Assembly (NCBI RefSeq): GCF_007846085.1
Contig: NZ_VOEJ01000007.1
Span: 215,466-279,465, forward strand
Direction: 5' to 3'
Length of the DNA: 64,000 nucleotides
Source of the DNA: Mucilaginibacter pallidiroseus
GTDB taxonomy: Bacteria; Bacteroidota; Bacteroidia; Sphingobacteriales; Sphingobacteriaceae
Both the position numbers and the translations under genes were made by a program. This document shows, in pieces, positions 25,217 through 33,606 of the stretch. Each line of letters opens with the position of its first letter. The first letter of the stretch is position 1. The notes beneath the pieces were generated by a model. The model was given only the letters and a program-made list of their open reading frames with translations. It made no database searches and had not been told where the DNA came from.

Positions 25217-26024
25217 CATTTTGCCCCCAAAAGAGTGCTTGCTCATTATTAGTTAGCTTGTCAACATACCACTTGATAGCACTTACAGCACCATCGTAGC
25301 CACCGGCAAGGTTACATACCGGCCAGTCCGACCCATACATTAGCCTGCTTGCACCAAAGGCGTTAAATACTACATCGAGATAAGGCTCAAAATCCGATGG
25401 CTTCCAGTCGCCCCAATCAGCTTCAGTAACCATGCCGGATACTTTGCAATGTACATTGGGGAACTGCGCGAGTGCTTCCATATCCTGCCTCCAGCCGTCA
25501 ATTTGTTTAGCTTTGATGTACGGCTTGGCTAAGTGGTCAACCAAAAAGCGTTGGTTAGGGAAAGCGGCAACAAATTCTGTCACATAAGTCAGATGCTTAG
25601 GCGCTACCAATATGTCATACGTAAAGTTGTATAGGCTTAATAGCCGTACTCCCCGCATAAAATCGGGCCGCAGCATAAATTGATCGTCAGCCTCGCCTTG
25701 CAAAATATGGCGGAAGCCTTTCACTAACGGATTGATGCTGTATCGGGCTAACTGATCATCAATATTTTCGGCTTTCAAATCTATCCAACCCACAACACCC
25801 TTTATAAAATCGTTCTGGCGGGCCAAGTCAAGTAAAAAGTCATTCTCGGCAAGCGATTGATCTGCTTGCACGGCTACACTGCCTGATATGCCATGCCTTT
25901 GCATAAGCGGCCAAACGTCGGCAGGTAAAAAATCATCCTGGATAGCCGCCATATCGCCGGTTATCCAGGCATCCTTTACGGGATGATAGCGCCAATAGTG
26001 CTGGTGGCTATCAATTTTTAGCAT
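25194..26024 (-). CDS. L-fuconolactonase-like amidohydrolase
   Basis: TIM-barrel amidohydrolase of the L-fuconolactonase/PDC-lactonase family, expected to open a sugar lactone to the acid. Marks: IDSHQHYW at the N-terminus (metal His pair), DFLPADVWP, VAVQADQSLAENDFLL, GFRHILQGE, DHLAKP and MYGSDWPVCN with a conserved late Asp. The ATG at 26022-26024 lies inside the last codons of the FAH gene (14-base overlap), typical of coupling; a longer frame to 26063 lies fully inside that gene and gives no homologous sequence. Last gene of the operon. Confidence 0.92.
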   Translation of the reverse strand: MLKIDSHQHYWRYHPVKDAWITGDMAAIQDDFLPADVWPLMQRHGISGSVAVQADQSLAENDFLLDLARQNDFIKGVVGWIDLKAENIDDQLARYSINPLVKGFRHILQGEADDQFMLRPDFMRGVRLLSLYNFTYDILVAPKHLTYVTEFVAAFPNQRFLVDHLAKPYIKAKQIDGWRQDMEALAQFPNVHCKVSGMVTEADWGDWKPSDFEPYLDVVFNAFGASRLMYGSDWPVCNLAGGYDGAVSAIKWYVDKLTNNEQALFWGQNAIDFYRL

Positions 26025-26868
26025 AAGCCACAAGGGTTTGCCTTGATTCGCCCAGTCCATCAATACCCAATTCCACCACGTCGCCCGGCTTTAAGTATAC
26101 TGGCGGTTTCATGCCCAAGCCTACGCCTGCTGGCGTACCTGTTGAGATTATATCTCCGGGCAATAAGGTCATGAATTGGCTGGTGTATGATATCAGATAT
26201 GGGATGTTAAAGATCAGGTTGGCGGTGGTACCATCCTGCATAGTTTCGCCATTTACAGTAAGCCATAAACGCAGGTTGTGTACGTCTGCAATTTCATCGG
26301 CAGTAGCCAGGAAAGGGCCTACAGGTGCAAATGTGTCGCAGCCTTTACCTTTATCCCAAGTGCCGTTGCGCTCCAGTTGAAATTCACGTTCGGATACATC
26401 GTTGTGCAGTGTATAACCAGCAACGTAATCCATCGCTTCGCTTTCTTCAACATATGATGCTTTTTTACCAATTACTATAGCCAACTCTACTTCCCAATCT
26501 GTTTTTACAGAATTTTTAGGGATCGTGATATCATCAAACGGGCCAACGAGTGCAGTAGTAGATTTAAAGAATATTACCGGCTCGGATGGCATTGCGGCGC
26601 CGGTTTCCTCGGCATGATCTTTATAATTAAGGCCGATACACACTATTTTTGATGGCCGCGCAACCGGGCTGCCGAGGCGCTCATCATCTGCAATTTGAGT
26701 TAGGCTTTCTTTATTTTGCTCAACAAATGCACTTAACCTGTTTAAGCCGTCGTTTTCAAAAAATGCTTCATTATAATCTTCGCCAAAGGCAGATGTATCG
26801 TACTTAACGCCATCGATAATTACGCCTGTTTTTTCTTTGCCTGCAGCTCCGTATCTTATTAGTTTCAT
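26011..26868 (-). CDS. Fumarylacetoacetate hydrolase (FAH)-family protein
   Basis: Metal-dependent C-C bond hydrolase or decarboxylase fold, cytoplasmic, 285 residues. FAH core begins near residue 70 (IVCIGLNYKDHAEETG), continues with the Glu/Asp metal motif DWEVELAIVIGK (~150-161), and ends with LLPGDIISTGTPAGVG (~243-258). In L-fucose pathways this family splits 2,4-diketo-3-deoxy-L-fuconate into pyruvate and lactate; the SDR and dehydratase neighbours support that assignment. It sits 8 bases after the SDR gene and overlaps the amidohydrolase start. Confidence 0.9.
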   Translation of the reverse strand: MKLIRYGAAGKEKTGVIIDGVKYDTSAFGEDYNEAFFENDGLNRLSAFVEQNKESLTQIADDERLGSPVARPSKIVCIGLNYKDHAEETGAAMPSEPVIFFKSTTALVGPFDDITIPKNSVKTDWEVELAIVIGKKASYVEESEAMDYVAGYTLHNDVSEREFQLERNGTWDKGKGCDTFAPVGPFLATADEIADVHNLRLWLTVNGETMQDGTTANLIFNIPYLISYTSQFMTLLPGDIISTGTPAGVGLGMKPPVYLKPGDVVELGIDGLGESRQTLVAYAKN

Positions 26869-26876
26869 GGTAGTAT

Positions 26877-27641
26877 TTAGTTATTTAAAGTAATAAAGCC
26901 GCCATCAATAGGGTAATCTGTCCCGGTGATAAAGCCTGCCTGATCCGAGCATAAATATAGCGCCAGTGCGGCTACTTCTTCAGGCTTGCCCATACGGCCT
27001 ATCGGCTGGCTTTTTGATAGTTTTTCAAATATTTCTTCCTCTTTGCCCGGATAGTTTTTAGCAATAAAACCGTCAACGAAGGGGGTGTGCACCCTTGCAG
27101 GTGATATGGTATTGCAGCGGATATTGTCGGCAAGGTAATCGCGCGCTACAGACAGGCTCATGGCCATTATAGCGCCCTTGCTCATGGAGTATGCAAACCT
27201 ATCGGTAATACCTACCCATGCTGCTATTGATGCCATGTTAACAATTGCACCACCACCAATAGCTTTCATTTTTGGGATAGCGGCGTACAGCGCGTTATAT
27301 GCGCCTTTAACATTTACGTTGTAAATCCTGTCCAGATCATCGGGCGAGGTTCTTTCAAGATTCCCTACATGAGCTATACCTGCATTGTTTACCAGGATAT
27401 CTACCCTGTTAATTTTTGCAAATACATCAAGTACTTGCTGTTGCTGACTGATATCGGCCGCGTAAACGTAAGCCTGCCCGCCTGCTGCGATTGCCTCGTC
27501 GGCGGTTTGCTGTGCGGCATCGGCATTAAGTTCGATGATATGTATGGTTGCGCCCTGTTTGGCAAATAGTAACGATATAGCTCGGCCTATGCCGCTGCCG
27601 CCGCCTGTAATAACGGCATGTTTATTTTTTAAGCTGAACAT
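26877..27641 (-). CDS. SDR-family oxidoreductase (sugar-acid/fucose dehydrogenase candidate)
   Basis: Classical short-chain dehydrogenase, 254 residues. NAD(P) motif TGGGSGIG at 12-19, NNAG at 85-88, catalytic S138-Y151-K155 (YSMSK). The residue after the second beta strand is Glu (ELNADA), which favours NAD+ over NADP+. In the same operon as UxaA-type dehydratase, FAH hydrolase and fuconolactonase, it could oxidise either L-fucose or 2-keto-3-deoxy-L-fuconate; sequence alone does not choose. Ten-base gap to the dehydratase gene upstream. Confidence 0.92.
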   Translation of the reverse strand: MFSLKNKHAVITGGGSGIGRAISLLFAKQGATIHIIELNADAAQQTADEAIAAGGQAYVYAADISQQQQVLDVFAKINRVDILVNNAGIAHVGNLERTSPDDLDRIYNVNVKGAYNALYAAIPKMKAIGGGAIVNMASIAAWVGITDRFAYSMSKGAIMAMSLSVARDYLADNIRCNTISPARVHTPFVDGFIAKNYPGKEEEIFEKLSKSQPIGRMGKPEEVAALALYLCSDQAGFITGTDYPIDGGFITLNN

Positions 27642-27650
27642 TGCTTTGCT

Positions 27651-29318
27651 TTATAATGAAACCCCGCGTTTCCAGGGTATAAAATCGTCCTGACCTAATT
27701 GCACTGCTTTTGGCTGCCTTAAGCCGCTGGCTACCTCAATCACGTAGTCGAGCATGGCTGTTGCCGATTGTTCGATAGTTTGCTCTCCTTCGATGATAGT
27801 ACCGCAATTAATATCCAAAATATCTGGCATCTTGTTAAACACTGCGGTATTGGTAGCCACCTTAATAACGGGCGCAACAGGGTTACCCGTTGGGGTGCCC
27901 AGGCCGGTGGTAAATAATACTACGTTTGCACCTGAACCTACTTCGGCCGTAGTGCTTTCCACATCACTGCCAGGCGTACATAACAAATTGAGGCCCGGCT
28001 TCGTCACCTTCTCGGGGTAATCGAGCACCGCAGTAACAGGTGATGTACCGCCCTTTTTCGCTGCCCCGGCAGACTTAATTGCGTCCGTAATCAAGCCATC
28101 TCGAATATTGCCCGGCGACGGGTTAGCATAAAATCCCGACCCATCTGCTTCCGCACGAGCGTTATAAGTGCGCATCAGGTGCATAAAGCGTTGCGCCTGT
28201 GCTTCATCAACACAACGATCGCTCATTTCCTGTTCCACCCCGCAAAGCTCTGGGAACTCGGCTAAAATCACGCTGCCGCCAAGGCTAACCAAAATGTCAG
28301 AGACTACACCCAACGCCGGGTTGGCTGATATGCCGGAAAAGCCGTCGGATCCACCACATTCCAAACCAATGCATAGTTTTGATAGCGGGGCTGGCTGCCT
28401 GGTTTGCTTATTGGCTTCTATCAAACCAGCAAAAGTTTGCTTCAGCGCCTCGTTCATCAACTTGCTTTCTGTACCTATTTTTTGCTGCTCCAACATTACC
28501 AGCGGTTTGCTAAAGTTGGGGTCGCGTTTTGTAATCTCGTCCTGTAAAATACCTGCCTGGGCATGCTGGCAGCCAAGGCTCAGCACGGTAGCACCTGCCA
28601 CATTAGGATGCGTAATGTATCCGGCTAATAAGCCGCATAAAGCATCAGAGTCGGTGCGTGTACCACCACAACCCATGTCATGGTTAATAAATTTAATCCC
28701 GTCGATGTTCGGGAATAACTTTGCGGATGCGGCTATCTCTGGCGAGCGCTGTAAATCAGCATTTAAAATATCAGCTACCGAGCCACCTTCTCGGTATAAC
28801 GACACGAGGCTGTCTACTTCGGTCTCATAACCTTTTGGCTTTGCAAAGCCAAGCTTTGCCGATAGTGCTTCTTTTAATACGTTTATATTACGGTTCTCGC
28901 AAAATACCAGCGGTACCACCAACCAGTAGTTTGCAGTACCCACCGAGCCATCCGCTCGGTGGTAACCCATAAAGGTTCTATCGCGGTATTGCTCTGCAAT
29001 GGCAGGCACTGTCCATTCGGTTTTACGCTTGCCTAATTCAAAACCATCGGCTGCGTGTACCAGGTTATCAACCGTAAGCGCAGCACCTGTCGCGATGTTT
29101 TGCGATGCCTTACCTACCAGCACCCCGTACATAAATACCTGATCGCCCACATTAAGCGGCGATATGGTAAACTTATGCTTTGCGGCAACATCAGTTATCA
29201 AGGTAAAAGAGTTACCGTTAAAATCAATCACGGTACCAGCTGCCAAATCGGTAAGGGCAACAAGCACATTATCGGCCGGGTGTATTTGTACAAAAGTATG
29301 TTTAGTGTTTATGGACAT
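27651..29318 (-). CDS. UxaA-family (altronate dehydratase-like) sugar-acid dehydratase
   Basis: Iron-dependent dehydratase of the altronate/galactarate family, 555 residues with both modules in one chain: an N-terminal SAF domain (~7-95, IHPADNVLVALTDL) and the C-terminal UxaA domain (~115-555). Conserved Cys/His motifs include HDMGCGGTRTDS, GCQHAQAG, LECGGSDGFSGISANPA and CTPGSDVESTTAEVGSG. Campylobacter jejuni uses UxaA-type genes in its fucose cluster, so dehydration of L-fuconate to 2-keto-3-deoxy-L-fuconate is the best fit here; altronate itself is less likely because no UxaB or UxaC is near. First gene of the operon. Confidence 0.92.
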   Translation of the reverse strand: MSINTKHTFVQIHPADNVLVALTDLAAGTVIDFNGNSFTLITDVAAKHKFTISPLNVGDQVFMYGVLVGKASQNIATGAALTVDNLVHAADGFELGKRKTEWTVPAIAEQYRDRTFMGYHRADGSVGTANYWLVVPLVFCENRNINVLKEALSAKLGFAKPKGYETEVDSLVSLYREGGSVADILNADLQRSPEIAASAKLFPNIDGIKFINHDMGCGGTRTDSDALCGLLAGYITHPNVAGATVLSLGCQHAQAGILQDEITKRDPNFSKPLVMLEQQKIGTESKLMNEALKQTFAGLIEANKQTRQPAPLSKLCIGLECGGSDGFSGISANPALGVVSDILVSLGGSVILAEFPELCGVEQEMSDRCVDEAQAQRFMHLMRTYNARAEADGSGFYANPSPGNIRDGLITDAIKSAGAAKKGGTSPVTAVLDYPEKVTKPGLNLLCTPGSDVESTTAEVGSGANVVLFTTGLGTPTGNPVAPVIKVATNTAVFNKMPDILDINCGTIIEGEQTIEQSATAMLDYVIEVASGLRQPKAVQLGQDDFIPWKRGVSL

Positions 29319-29404
29319 TGGTTTTTGGGGTAGCCACCATGGGCATGTAAAACTCTACTAATATAGAAAAGCTTAAATGTATTGCTGACAATAAATGCTC
29401 AAAA

Positions 29405-29435
29405 AAAATCCCCCGGCTTTTTACCGGGGGATTTT
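29405..29435. terminator. Terminator of the OmpA-like gene
   Basis: AAAATCCCCCGG (29405-29416) pairs with 29424-29435, and the minus strand continues in T8. It stands between the OmpA-like stop and the promoter side of the dehydratase gene. Confidence 0.9.
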
Positions 29436-29438
29436 GTG

Positions 29439-30245
29439 TTACTGTTTTATGAGGTTATAAAGCTCATCTAATTTGGGTGTGAGCACTATTTCAATACGTC
29501 GATTTTTCGAAAGCGCTTCAGGGGTATCAGCAGTGTCAATCGGCTGGAACTCACCTTTACCTGTTGCGGTAACCCGCTCAGGAGCTATCTTTTCTACCTC
29601 GGTTAAATAACGTGATACCGATGTTGCACGCAGCACGCTCAGGTCCCAGTTATCTTTTATCTGGCCCAGGTTTTTCACCTTCTTGTTATCGGTATGCCCT
29701 TCTACAGAAAGGTTGATATCGGCTTCCTTATTCAATACCGCTGCCAGTTGATTAAGCGCCTGTTTACCTTTTTCATCTATCACAATACTGCCCGAAGGGA
29801 ACAAAAGCTTATCTGTTAAGGATACATACACCTTACCGTTCCTAATATCAACCGAAAGGCCGCTTTGCTGGAAGCCTAATAATGCCTTTTGCAATTTGTC
29901 TTTCAGCGCGCTTGTAGCTTCATCGCGCTTGCGTAATATCTCTTCAACTTCTTTAAGTCGCGCTTCACGTTTCTGCAAATCGGCAGATAGCTGGCTTACC
30001 TTGTTTGAGCTGGCGTTGTAATTATTGTTTAATGATTTATAGTTGGTATTAAGCGATCTTAGTTGCCTGTTAAGGCTTGCTGTATCGTCTTTTAACTTGG
30101 CCACTTCTTCATCAAGCGTGGTAGCGCGGGTTAGCAACGAATCACGCTCAGCAAGTAAAGCCTTATGTTTTTTGGGCGACATCACCACGCACGATTGCAG
30201 GGCAGATATCAATATTACAGCAAATAAGAAATACTTAATCTTCAT
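29439..30245 (-). CDS. OmpA-family peptidoglycan-binding lipoprotein
   Basis: Outer-membrane lipoprotein (ISALQSC, lipidated Cys at 19) that ties the membrane to peptidoglycan. Residues ~30-120 are a long coiled coil (heptads in LLTRATTLDEEVAKLKDD and onwards), followed by an OmpA-like domain (~140-262) with the LSVEGHTDN motif, the DLSVLRATSV helix and the NRRIEI end that bind the diaminopimelate peptide. Transcribed after the DUF2461 gene (19-base gap) and terminated by a strong hairpin. Confidence 0.93.
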   Translation of the reverse strand: MKIKYFLFAVILISALQSCVVMSPKKHKALLAERDSLLTRATTLDEEVAKLKDDTASLNRQLRSLNTNYKSLNNNYNASSNKVSQLSADLQKREARLKEVEEILRKRDEATSALKDKLQKALLGFQQSGLSVDIRNGKVYVSLTDKLLFPSGSIVIDEKGKQALNQLAAVLNKEADINLSVEGHTDNKKVKNLGQIKDNWDLSVLRATSVSRYLTEVEKIAPERVTATGKGEFQPIDTADTPEALSKNRRIEIVLTPKLDELYNLIKQ

Positions 30246-30264
30246 TGATATTAGGGTTTAAATG

Positions 30265-30927
30265 TTAAGCAATAGCGTTTGTAAGGAAAACATTCAGGGG
30301 ATAAATGCTTTTGCAGATGTTAGCCACGGCATCAGGCGATTTTGCTGACATCAGTTCCTTATCTGTAAATTTGTGCGATACAATAAAGCTCTTTAATTTC
30401 AGCAGATCGATATTTTCATTATCAGCATCATAATCGCGCGGGGCGGTTTTAAGCTGATCCTGACTGCGGAAATTGCCAAACAGCTTTACAAAGTCTTTAT
30501 CGTCTATTATCTTTTTCAGATCATCGGCACAATAGTCAATCTCCTGCCGTATCGCTTTTAGATGGTTGGCCTCGGGCATCCAGTATCCACCGGCTATAAA
30601 TGAGTTGCCCGGTTGTATATGCATGTAGTACTCTACCCCACCCAACTTGGTACTATTGGTTGGTAAGCTGATGCCGAAGTTATTTTTGTAAGGTGCCTTA
30701 TTCTTACTGAACCGTATATCGCGGTAAATGCGCATAACACATTTCTTTGGGTCGAGGTCGGCGCTTACTGTAGGGTCAATTTTATGAAGATTTGGAATAA
30801 CCGCTGCCGCAAACTCTATAACATTTTGGCGGGCATCTTCATACCGTTCCTTATTTTCCTGAAACCAGGTACGATCGTTATTGTCAACCAGTTCTTTTAA
30901 AAATTGTAACGTTTGGGCTTTGATCAT
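30265..30927 (-). CDS. DUF2461 domain protein
   Basis: Cytoplasmic protein of the DUF2461/TIGR02453 family, function unknown. Family marks: FLKELVDNNDRTWFQENKERYE at the start (broken here by position 8-29), the MRIYRDIRFSKNKAPYKNNFG motif (~64-85) and the GGYWMPEANHLKAIRQEID segment (~112-130). 220 residues is usual. It lies 20 bases downstream of the small CxxC membrane protein and may be at the tail of the oxidase transcript, though a link with respiration is not expected. Confidence 0.9.
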   Translation of the reverse strand: MIKAQTLQFLKELVDNNDRTWFQENKERYEDARQNVIEFAAAVIPNLHKIDPTVSADLDPKKCVMRIYRDIRFSKNKAPYKNNFGISLPTNSTKLGGVEYYMHIQPGNSFIAGGYWMPEANHLKAIRQEIDYCADDLKKIIDDKDFVKLFGNFRSQDQLKTAPRDYDADNENIDLLKLKSFIVSHKFTDKELMSAKSPDAVANICKSIYPLNVFLTNAIA

Positions 30928-30947
30928 GTATGATGAGGCGCAATAAC

Positions 30948-31223
30948 TTAATTAAGATTAAGCTTTTGGTTGCGCATATTTAGTTCAACATTTTTGCGGC
31001 GATACTTTTTATACCACACCACTCCAACAGCGGCAACAGCCAGGTAAGGAGCGGCAAGTAAAAAGAATATTCCGTTGTTAAGGCCGTTTGCCTTTTTACT
31101 GCCATCGTTTGAGCTTGTCTCTACAGTTGCACTACACATGGCACATTGTGCTTTAGCGGGCACGGTTCCTAATAGCATGAGGCCGAAGGCCAGTAAAAGG
31201 TATGCGTATTTAATATTTTTCAT
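30948..31223 (-). CDS. Small CxxC membrane protein of the oxidase cluster (91 aa)
   Basis: Hypothetical protein recurrent at the end of Bacteroidota cox clusters. Signal anchor (YLLLAFGLMLLGTVPAKA), then a periplasmic CAMC motif (C27, C30) exactly at the mature N-terminus, a polar stretch, one membrane helix (~50-68, IFFLLAAPYLAVAAVGVVW) and a basic cytoplasmic tail. CxMC next to SCO and DUF420 suggests a copper-handling or thiol role in CuA/CuB assembly. That role is inferred, not established. Confidence 0.75.
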   Translation of the reverse strand: MKNIKYAYLLLAFGLMLLGTVPAKAQCAMCSATVETSSNDGSKKANGLNNGIFFLLAAPYLAVAAVGVVWYKKYRRKNVELNMRNQKLNLN

Positions 31224-31233
31224 TATATCCTTA

Positions 31234-31809
31234 TTAAAAATGGTAGTAAGGTTTTATCATCAAATAAACAATCACCCCGGTTATTGTAACAAACAGCCAT
31301 AATGGAAACGTCCATCTTACCAATTTCTTATGTTTGGCTACCTGTAATTGCAGGCCCGAGTTAAAACTTAGCAAAATTAAAGGTAAAACACCGGCTGCAA
31401 GTACTATATGCGGTACAAGTATTGTAAAATAAATTGTGCGCAAGCTTCCAACCGCAGCAAGTTCATCTGCCGATACAACACCATTCCCATCAGCATCGCC
31501 ATAGTGGGTATCGCTCTGCATCAGGTAGTGAAATAATATGTATGAGACCAAAAATATCGACGATAGGCAAAAGGTGGTAATGTTTAACCTTTTGTGCATT
31601 GTTACGTTACCTCGTTTAATAAAATACAGTGACGTAAGTAGCAATACAGTACATGTACCGTTAAGCACAGCGTTTAGCAACGGTAGGTAAGGTGTAAATG
31701 CGGGCGGTGTAGCAGGACCCGGTATAAGGTGCCTGTTCAATATAATAACAACGGCAATCACAAAAATGGTTACCCCTGCTACAAATCTTATAATAAACTT
31801 ATCGGTCAT
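31234..31809 (-). CDS. DUF420 membrane protein (CtaM/YozB-like)
   Basis: Integral membrane protein with five predicted helices, DUF420 family. In Bacillus the family member YozB/CtaM is needed for heme-copper oxidase maturation. Conserved His residues lie in helices (RHLIPG, MHKRLNITT, FHYLMQSDTHYG, VPHIVLA). ATG at 31807-31809 is chosen over the GTG at 31819-31821. It follows SCO by 16 bases and precedes the CxxC protein by 10 bases, so it is in the oxidase operon. An odd Asp-rich loop (DADGNGVVSADELAAVG) resembles an EF-hand calcium loop inserted between helices. Confidence 0.85.
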   Translation of the reverse strand: MTDKFIIRFVAGVTIFVIAVVIILNRHLIPGPATPPAFTPYLPLLNAVLNGTCTVLLLTSLYFIKRGNVTMHKRLNITTFCLSSIFLVSYILFHYLMQSDTHYGDADGNGVVSADELAAVGSLRTIYFTILVPHIVLAAGVLPLILLSFNSGLQLQVAKHKKLVRWTFPLWLFVTITGVIVYLMIKPYYHF

Positions 31810-31825
31810 TGTAAAAATCACTCTC

Positions 31826-32524
31826 TTAATAAAGTGCCTTATCTACTTTACGTAGTTCTTCGGCAATTTGTACTCTTATTTCTTCGTTAAGGCGATTAAG
31901 GTCGGTAAGCGATGTGCCCGAGTAGTATCCGCGGATCCGCTTCTCGGCATCAACCAGCATCACTTTATCGCTATATACAAAGTTGTTGTCGTCAACCTTA
32001 AGGGCATCAACCAACAAACCCTTGCGAGCAAGGTTATATATGGTGGTAGTGTCGCCTGTCAGGAACATCCAGTTCGGGCCGGGGTTAAACTGTGCAGCAT
32101 ACTTTTTGAGTACCGGCGCAGTATCATGCTCGGGATTTACCGTTAATGATACCATCCGCACCATTTTGTTTTTCCTGTACACGCTATCAAGGCCGCTCAG
32201 ATTTTTGTTTACCTGTTTACAAACGTTTGGGCAGCCGGTATAAAAAAAACTAACTACCATCAACTTTTTATCAAAGCTTTTATCGGTTACCTCGTTGCCA
32301 TTTTGGTCGGTCAGTTTAAAATCGCTCAGTTTATGGTAAATAGTGTCTGGTATAAACTTGCCGTGAAACTTGTGGCCGGTTTTGGCTACTTCTTTAGGTC
32401 CGTAAAATGGAAGTGGTTTATACCTGTTCTTTCCCTTTGCGGTTAGTAAATAATATAAAAATCCCGGTACCGCTAATATGAGTACCAGGATTATTATCTT
32501 TTTCGGGAAGCTTGCTTTACGCAT
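31826..32524 (-). CDS. SCO1/SenC-family protein (copper delivery to CuA)
   Basis: Membrane-tethered thioredoxin-fold protein that delivers copper to oxidase subunit II. N-terminal anchor (IIILVLILAVPGFLYYLL), then the copper-binding CPNVC (C98, C102) in FFYTGCPNVC. The third ligand of SCO proteins is a histidine near the C-terminal sheet; at the equivalent stretch this protein has FVYSDKVMLVD, so the residue is Tyr184 and no nearby histidine replaces it. Either copper binding differs or the role is redox only. Gene lies 2 bases after the subunit IV gene. Confidence 0.92.
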   Translation of the reverse strand: MRKASFPKKIIILVLILAVPGFLYYLLTAKGKNRYKPLPFYGPKEVAKTGHKFHGKFIPDTIYHKLSDFKLTDQNGNEVTDKSFDKKLMVVSFFYTGCPNVCKQVNKNLSGLDSVYRKNKMVRMVSLTVNPEHDTAPVLKKYAAQFNPGPNWMFLTGDTTTIYNLARKGLLVDALKVDDNNFVYSDKVMLVDAEKRIRGYYSGTSLTDLNRLNEEIRVQIAEELRKVDKALY

Positions 32525-32526
32525 TA

Positions 32527-32868
32527 TTATCTGATAAAGTCAGTCCAGTAGTGGCTTTCGTTAGTCAATACGAGTATTAAACCTATGATAAATAGTACAG
32601 GGACAATTATAGATAACACTAAACCAATTTTCTCGAACTTTAAGTGCATAAAGTAAGCTACAATGTAAAACGCTTTTGCAAGGGTTAATACAATATAAAT
32701 TGGGTTAGCAATGTGCAATGGCATAGTACCTTTAGGTACCAGTACAAGTGCTATAAAAAATTCTACAGCGGTTATAGCAACTAAAATAGCTAATACCTGT
32801 AATATTTTCTTTTTGGTCATGGTATCACCATGCTCTTCATGGTGTACGCTTGTTGGTTCTGATGACAT
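32527..32868 (-). CDS. Cytochrome c oxidase subunit IV family protein
   Basis: Short membrane subunit of the heme-copper oxidase, 113 residues with three helices (about 23-43, 52-70 and 83-103). The His-rich soluble N-terminus (SVHHEEHGDT) precedes the first helix. The family is the prokaryotic COX4 type. It lies 20 bases after the last subunit III gene in the oxidase operon. Confidence 0.9.
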   Translation of the reverse strand: MSSEPTSVHHEEHGDTMTKKKILQVLAILVAITAVEFFIALVLVPKGTMPLHIANPIYIVLTLAKAFYIVAYFMHLKFEKIGLVLSIIVPVLFIIGLILVLTNESHYWTDFIR

Positions 32869-32888
32869 ATATAATCAGTTAAAAATGA

Positions 32889-33599
32889 TCAAACTAAATA
32901 AAAGAAGGTAAACACGAATACCCAAACAAGATCTACAAAGTGCCAGTATAAACCAACTTTTTCAATCATCAGGTAGCTGCCGCGTCTTTCGTAAGTACCA
33001 AACATTACGTTGATGGTAATGATGATGTTGATGATGACACCGCTAAATACGTGGAAACCGTGGAAACCTGTAATGGTGAAGAAAAGATTGGCAAACTGTT
33101 GTGTATACGTAGCTGACGGTGCTTCGCCATGTCTGAAATATTCACCTAATTCGTGTGGGATGCTTCCCCACCAAAAACCTTCATGGTGTAAGTGGCTCCA
33201 CTCTAATGCCTGGCAACCCAGGAAAGTGAACCCGCCGATGACGGTCCAGATCATCCAAACCGCAACCTCTTTGCGTGCCATACGATGCCCGGCCTCAACA
33301 GCTAAAACCATTGTTACCGAACTTGCAATAAGGATAAAAGTCATTAAACCCACAAATACAAGTGGTGCACCGTGATCGACCATACCCGGAACCGACTGAA
33401 AGATCAGGTCGGCAGCTGGCCAGCTATTTGAGCTGAAACGCAAAGCGCCGTAGGCGATAAGTAAAGATGAAAATGTGAACGCATCCGATAGTAGGAAAAA
33501 CCACATCATCATTTTACCGTACTCCACATTAAACGGAGATTTCCCCCCAGACCATGGTGTCGATTTTATTTCATCAATTTGTGATACCTGTGTACTCAT
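32889..33599 (-). CDS. Cytochrome c oxidase subunit III (second copy)
   Basis: Seven-helix heme-copper oxidase subunit III, 236 residues. Family marks: a WFFLLSDAFTFSSLLIAYGAL helix, the HGFHVFSGVI segment with conserved histidines (~183-192), and the C-terminal YWHFVDLVWVFVFTFFYL. It lies 7 bases after the other subunit III gene. Two different subunit III proteins are common in Bacteroidota aa3/caa3 operons and may form a heterodimeric III; they are clearly diverged, not a recent duplication. Confidence 0.93.
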   Translation of the reverse strand: MSTQVSQIDEIKSTPWSGGKSPFNVEYGKMMMWFFLLSDAFTFSSLLIAYGALRFSSNSWPAADLIFQSVPGMVDHGAPLVFVGLMTFILIASSVTMVLAVEAGHRMARKEVAVWMIWTVIGGFTFLGCQALEWSHLHHEGFWWGSIPHELGEYFRHGEAPSATYTQQFANLFFTITGFHGFHVFSGVIINIIITINVMFGTYERRGSYLMIEKVGLYWHFVDLVWVFVFTFFYLV

Positions 33600-33606
33600 G
33601 TGTTTG

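Noticed and set aside
28168..28830. Plus-strand open frame of 220 codons opposite the UxaA-type gene
   Set aside because: Shadow of a well-conserved dehydratase; no recognisable motif.
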